Below, in pieces: positions 60,777-64,000 of a stretch of 64,000 nucleotides of DNA. The stretch is from NCBI RefSeq assembly GCF_003612565.1, contig NZ_RAZG01000014.1, positions 29,418 to 93,417 on the forward strand, given 5' to 3'. Made by a program: the position numbers and the translations under genes. Under the pieces are notes generated by a model. It saw only the letters and a program-made list of their open reading frames with translations. It did not search any database and was not told the origin of the DNA. Source of the stretch: Roseburia sp. 1XD42-69. Its GTDB lineage: Bacteria; Bacillota; Clostridia; Lachnospirales; Lachnospiraceae. Position 1 is the stretch's first letter. Each line of letters opens with the position of its first letter.

Positions 60777-61349
60777 TTAGCTCTGTACAAAATCTCCTAT
60801 TTTGCCAAGTAGTTTCCCAACACTATGGTACATGCCGGAATAAATTACAGGGTCAAGTTTTGTAAGATTCACATCAAAAGTATCTTTGCAGTCAAGCTGC
60901 TCATCTATCTGAATATTTTTTATTGCACAGAAAAAAGTAGTGGAATTCCCGGTCTCTACAGATCGAACCACTTCACATTCATACACCCATGGACTTGCAT
61001 CAAGAACGGGAATATCCACAACTTCACCCCGTGAAACTTCGTATGGAACTGCGTCTTTCTTTCCATCTTTTCCGTGATGCGCGCCAAAATAGTCCATAAG
61101 TTCAATCATATCTGTACTCACAAGGTTTACACTTAAAACTCCTGTCCTCCCTACGTTCTGTTTTGTCTTTTTCCAGCCGAACATGCTGATAACCAGCAAA
61201 TAATCATCATCTTTCTCATTTGTAACGCTGACCCAGGTAATGGGGGCGAAATTGTATGTCCCGTCTTCATTGTTTGTCCCAATAATAAATGCCGGCTGAA
61301 CGCACATGGAAAAATGCGTTCCCACCGATTTTCTCTTCACCGTTTTCAT
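60777..61349 (-). CDS. Flavin reductase-like FMN-binding protein
   Basis: A 190-residue protein of the flavin reductase/FMN-binding split-barrel family: AFIIGTNNEDGTYNFAPITW, VISMFGWKKTKQNVGRTGVL, VNLVSTDMIELMDYFGAHHG and ETGNSTTFFCAIKNIQIDE are the conserved strands. It would bind FMN and pass electrons from NAD(P)H or act as a small oxidoreductase. It lies 6 nt downstream of the radical SAM gene and is likely cotranscribed. The C-terminus LDPVIYSGMYHSVGKLLGK is typical of the clostridial subgroup. Confidence 0.85.
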   Translation of the reverse strand: MKTVKRKSVGTHFSMCVQPAFIIGTNNEDGTYNFAPITWVSVTNEKDDDYLLVISMFGWKKTKQNVGRTGVLSVNLVSTDMIELMDYFGAHHGKDGKKDAVPYEVSRGEVVDIPVLDASPWVYECEVVRSVETGNSTTFFCAIKNIQIDEQLDCKDTFDVNLTKLDPVIYSGMYHSVGKLLGKIGDFVQS

Positions 61350-61355
61350 AAACGT

Positions 61356-62306
61356 TTACACTCCTTCCCCGTCAAAAGATGGAATAAAACTCTCCTTCGC
61401 CGTATCTCCCTCCTGGAAAAATCCGTTTTCCAGTCCTTTTTCTATGGCAAAATCCAAAAGAGCCTCATACTCCTCCTCCGCGACCCTGGAATTTAACTCC
61501 GGCATTTCCGGAAAAACTCCCATAGGGGTATACTGGTTCATTATGCTTATATATATGGTTTCGCCGTAAGTTTCTAACAGATAGGAAATAATTTTTTTGC
61601 TATCTTCTAAACCTCCCGGCAAAAGGAGATGCCGCACAATAGTTCCCCGGCGCATTAAAATTCCTTCCCCATCCTCCAGGGCATTATATTTTCTGCTGTC
61701 TAAACCTTCCCCGTTTTTCCCCACAAATTCCGGTTTCCCCTGCTGGCGCACCATCTCTTTTATCGCTTCCTTTGCAGTGAGAGGATAATCTTTCGCCTTT
61801 GCGTAGCGGTATGCCCTTCCACTGTCATAATATTTAAAGTCGGGAAGATAAATATCCACCAGCCCCTCCAAACACCGAAGGGTATCCGCTTTCACATAGG
61901 AAGAGGTATTGTATACCACTGGAATGCAAAGCCCCCCATCCCGCCCCCGCTGTAATCCTTTCACAATCTGGGGCACAAAATGGTCTCCCGTCACAAGGTT
62001 AATATTTTCCGCTCCCTCCTCCTGAAGCCTTAAAAATATTTCCGCCAGGTAATCCACACTTACCTCTTTTCCTGCGCCGCCCCTGGCAATGGATGCGTTC
62101 TGGCAAAAAACGCATCCCAGTGTACAGCCGGAAAAAAACACGGTGCCAGAACCGCCCCGGCCTGTAATGCAGGGTTCCTCCCACATATGCAGCGCCGCCC
62201 TGGCAATGCGCACTTTATCTCTCTCCCGGCAGGCTCCCCTTTTTCCCCCGGCCCGGTCTGCCCTGCAGTCCCTGGGACATAAGCTGCAATGGGTAAATTC
62301 CTCCAT
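61356..62306 (-). CDS. Radical SAM protein (PflA/YjjW-like)
   Basis: A 316-residue radical SAM protein from the ATG at 62306. The N-terminal cysteines CSLCPRDCRADRAGGKRGAC form an extra cluster motif; the radical SAM motif is GCTLGCVFCQN; VTGDHFVPQIVKGL and IPVVYNTSSYVKADTLRCLE follow. This subgroup resembles pyruvate-formate-lyase activating enzymes but has no adjacent glycyl-radical enzyme, so its target is unknown. GGAGG lies 13 nt upstream. It begins 5 nt after the sensor gene at 62312 stops and runs into the flavin reductase gene, suggesting an operon. Confidence 0.8.
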   Translation of the reverse strand: MEEFTHCSLCPRDCRADRAGGKRGACRERDKVRIARAALHMWEEPCITGRGGSGTVFFSGCTLGCVFCQNASIARGGAGKEVSVDYLAEIFLRLQEEGAENINLVTGDHFVPQIVKGLQRGRDGGLCIPVVYNTSSYVKADTLRCLEGLVDIYLPDFKYYDSGRAYRYAKAKDYPLTAKEAIKEMVRQQGKPEFVGKNGEGLDSRKYNALEDGEGILMRRGTIVRHLLLPGGLEDSKKIISYLLETYGETIYISIMNQYTPMGVFPEMPELNSRVAEEEYEALLDFAIEKGLENGFFQEGDTAKESFIPSFDGEGV

Positions 62307-62311
62307 CTTAC

Positions 62312-64000
62312 CTATAAAACCTCCACCTTGTTTTTCCCAGATTTTTTTGCTTTGTACAGCGCTGCATCCACCCTGGTACACAGGCTGTCTAAGGTATCAT
62401 CCTCCGTTGTCTGGGTCACTCCAAGGCTGATGGTCTGCATCCTTACCGTGGGAAATGAAGTGTTTGCAAAACACTGGCGGATAAGCTCTGCGATAAAGGA
62501 TGCCGCAGACACGTCGGTATCATGCAAAAGCAGCATAAATTCCTCCCCGCCCCATCTCCCGGCGGAAAATTTATCCGTGTAGGCCATCTCCTCATTGTGA
62601 AGGATTTTTGCCAGGGCAATAATCACCATATCCCCTTCCTGATGGCCGTAGGTATCATTCACCTGTTTAAAATTGTCAATATCAAGCATGATCAAAGAAA
62701 ATTTCCTTGTACCCTCCCGGGCAAGCTCTTTCTCAATCTGGGACTGGATTTCCTTCCTGTTGTAAAGCCCGGTAAGGCCGTCTATAATCGCCGCCATTTT
62801 CAGTTTTTCATTAGCGTACTCCAGCTTTTGATTCGTCTCTTCCAGCTCCAGAGAGGTAACGCTGATAAAAGTGGCAAGACGGGACACAAGAGGCACTTTT
62901 GACAATGTTCCCCGCTCTGTCAATACAGACATGGCGGAAGCCTCTTTTTTCTCCCCTTCCCGCATGGCGGCAATGACAAGGGTAACATTGTGCTGGTTTA
63001 AATTTCCCTTTGTGCGCAAAAACTCCCCGTGGGAAAAGAAGCCACAGGAGGGGGAAATTTCCTTAAAGGGCTGAATTTCATAGGTTGGCTCTTTGGATGT
63101 CCAGAAAGTCCGTCTGGCCGCACAGGAAAAAATATGTAATATATCCGGCTGGAACTGATGAATCCTCCGGCTGTCCTCCCGGATACTCTCCACAATGGTG
63201 CTGGGGTCCCCGTAAGAAATCTGCACCAGGGAGCCTACGTCCATATCCGATGTCATGGTAATGGAGCCGTCCGCATTGCTGGCCACCGGGGTGCGCAGAA
63301 TGGTGGTGCCGTTATGGTCATAAAAAAGGGGAAATTCCAGGGTATTGTAAAAAAGTTTTCATCATTTTTTATATTCAGGTACTTGTGGTACACGTCATAT
63401 GCCAAAATCCCGTCCAGTTCATGGAGAATACAGCCGTCGGACTTTGTCACATGGAATTTCCTGCCCAGTGGTTTCCAGCCGGTAACTTTAATGGAATCCA
63501 CATAAAAATCTTCCCCGCCGTAAAACACAATTACCACGGATTTGGAAGAAATCTTTCCCCCTTTGGAAAACACAAGGCAGTCATTGCTGGTGATATCGTC
63601 GCTGCAGGAGACGCCCCCGAAAATCTGGATATCCGGGTCTACATCCTTCATGCCGTCGCAAAACCGGGTGGTAGAGCCCTCCGGGATGGTAAAAAACATC
63701 TCTATGGCCTTAACCCAGGGATTTTTCTTCGTCTCCTCCACAATCTGCCCGGTAATACTGTCCACGCTCTCCCTGGAAAGGTCATACTGGTATATCTGAA
63801 ACTGTGTGGAAGAATATTCAAAGGCCGTGCACACCACTGTAATTTCTGCAGAAAGCTGGCAGTCAATGATATTTCCGCTGGTGGAACAGCCTATGTACAT
63901 TGCCTCTGGAAAAACGCCTTCTATCCCAAGGCAGACTTCACTGATTTTTTCCGGCTCTAAAACCTCAGAATATATCTGGAAAAACATATTAGAAAAATCC
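62312..64000 (-). pseudogene. FIST-GGDEF sensor/diguanylate cyclase split by a frameshift, 5' end outside window
   Basis: Two frames make one protein. The upstream frame (from the window edge, through MFFQIYSEVLEPEKISEVCL) is a FIST N-terminal sensor domain with AMYIGCSTSGNIID and FGGVSCSDDITSNDCLVFSK. At the A run 63349-63354 the frame is lost; one additional T on the coding strand would continue NFFYNTLEFPLFYDHNGTTI into the lower frame. That frame has FIST_C (FSCAARRTFW) and a GGDEF domain with GLTGLYNRKE, LDIDNFKQVNDTYGHQEGD and AGRWGGEEFMLLLHD (GGEEF, likely active). Whether the loss is real or a sequencing undercall cannot be decided here. Confidence 0.75.

Noticed and set aside
1..64000. 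CRISPR array, prophage or insertion sequence
   Set aside because: No repeat-spacer series, integrase, transposase or paired terminal inverted repeats were seen. The only tandem repeat is the coding 36-nt unit at 35480-35586.

Overview
The window looks like a chromosomal stretch of a Gram-positive anaerobe of the Lachnospiraceae (Bacillota, Clostridia). This rests on a SCIFF peptide with its radical-SAM maturase beside secDF, the ireB-ruvX-DUF1292-rnj block, a bacterial GlnRS, a lipobox solute-binding protein, GGAGG ribosome binding sites and a moderate GC content. No rRNA, tRNA, CRISPR array, transposase or integrase was seen. Most genes lie on the minus strand.

Positions 1-10100 are an accessory, partly decaying region. 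It carries two aminoglycoside-nucleotidyltransferase-type genes, a Nudix hydrolase, an RpiB/LacAB isomerase, GNAT acetyltransferases, a DUF2935 protein, an HAD hydrolase, a CD3324-type protein and an MFS drug exporter. Several genes are broken: a Cof-type HAD tail, a homocysteine methyltransferase lacking its N-terminus and one zinc cysteine, an alpha/beta hydrolase with two frameshifts cut at its nucleophile elbow and joined to a beheaded XRE regulator, and a Nudix gene with an internal deletion. The MFS exporter is preceded by a 12-codon leader ORF and mutually exclusive hairpins, one hiding its ribosome binding site. This is a candidate drug-responsive translational attenuator and the most interesting signal found.

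Positions 10100-26000 hold mostly core functions. argC and argG each have a promoter with an ArgR-box-like palindrome and flank an Fe-S aldo/keto reductase. Then come a Uma2 protein, a LytTR two-component system, a MocR regulator, a DUF2225 protein, glnS, a glycosyltransferase, a rhomboid-like membrane protein with a zinc ribbon, and serS.

Positions 26021-36629 form one long co-directional cluster. It encodes two membrane-fusion adaptors, a MacB-type ATPase and permease, a PilT-like ATPase with a damaged Walker B motif, an orphan solute-binding lipoprotein and a Cache/GGDEF/EAL protein. The combination suggests envelope export coupled to nucleotide second-messenger signalling.

Positions 36793-57031 are housekeeping: glyA, secDF, the SCIFF maturase and its 47-residue peptide (behind a promoter with a 14-bp palindrome), aroC, a lactonase, a tRNA wobble-uridine modification pair (U32 and TrmR), a LysM-like MltG stub, YlbF, rnj, DUF1292, ruvX, ireB, mtaB, an HPr-like protein without the catalytic histidine, thiI with a cysteine desulfurase, rsmE and prmA.

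Positions 57031-64000 are a second accessory patch: an unknown gene with a probable frameshift, two GNATs, a YdeI-like protein, a CmpB-type membrane protein, a flavin reductase, a radical-SAM protein and a frameshifted FIST-GGDEF sensor running off the end. Remnants here echo the decayed genes of the first region.
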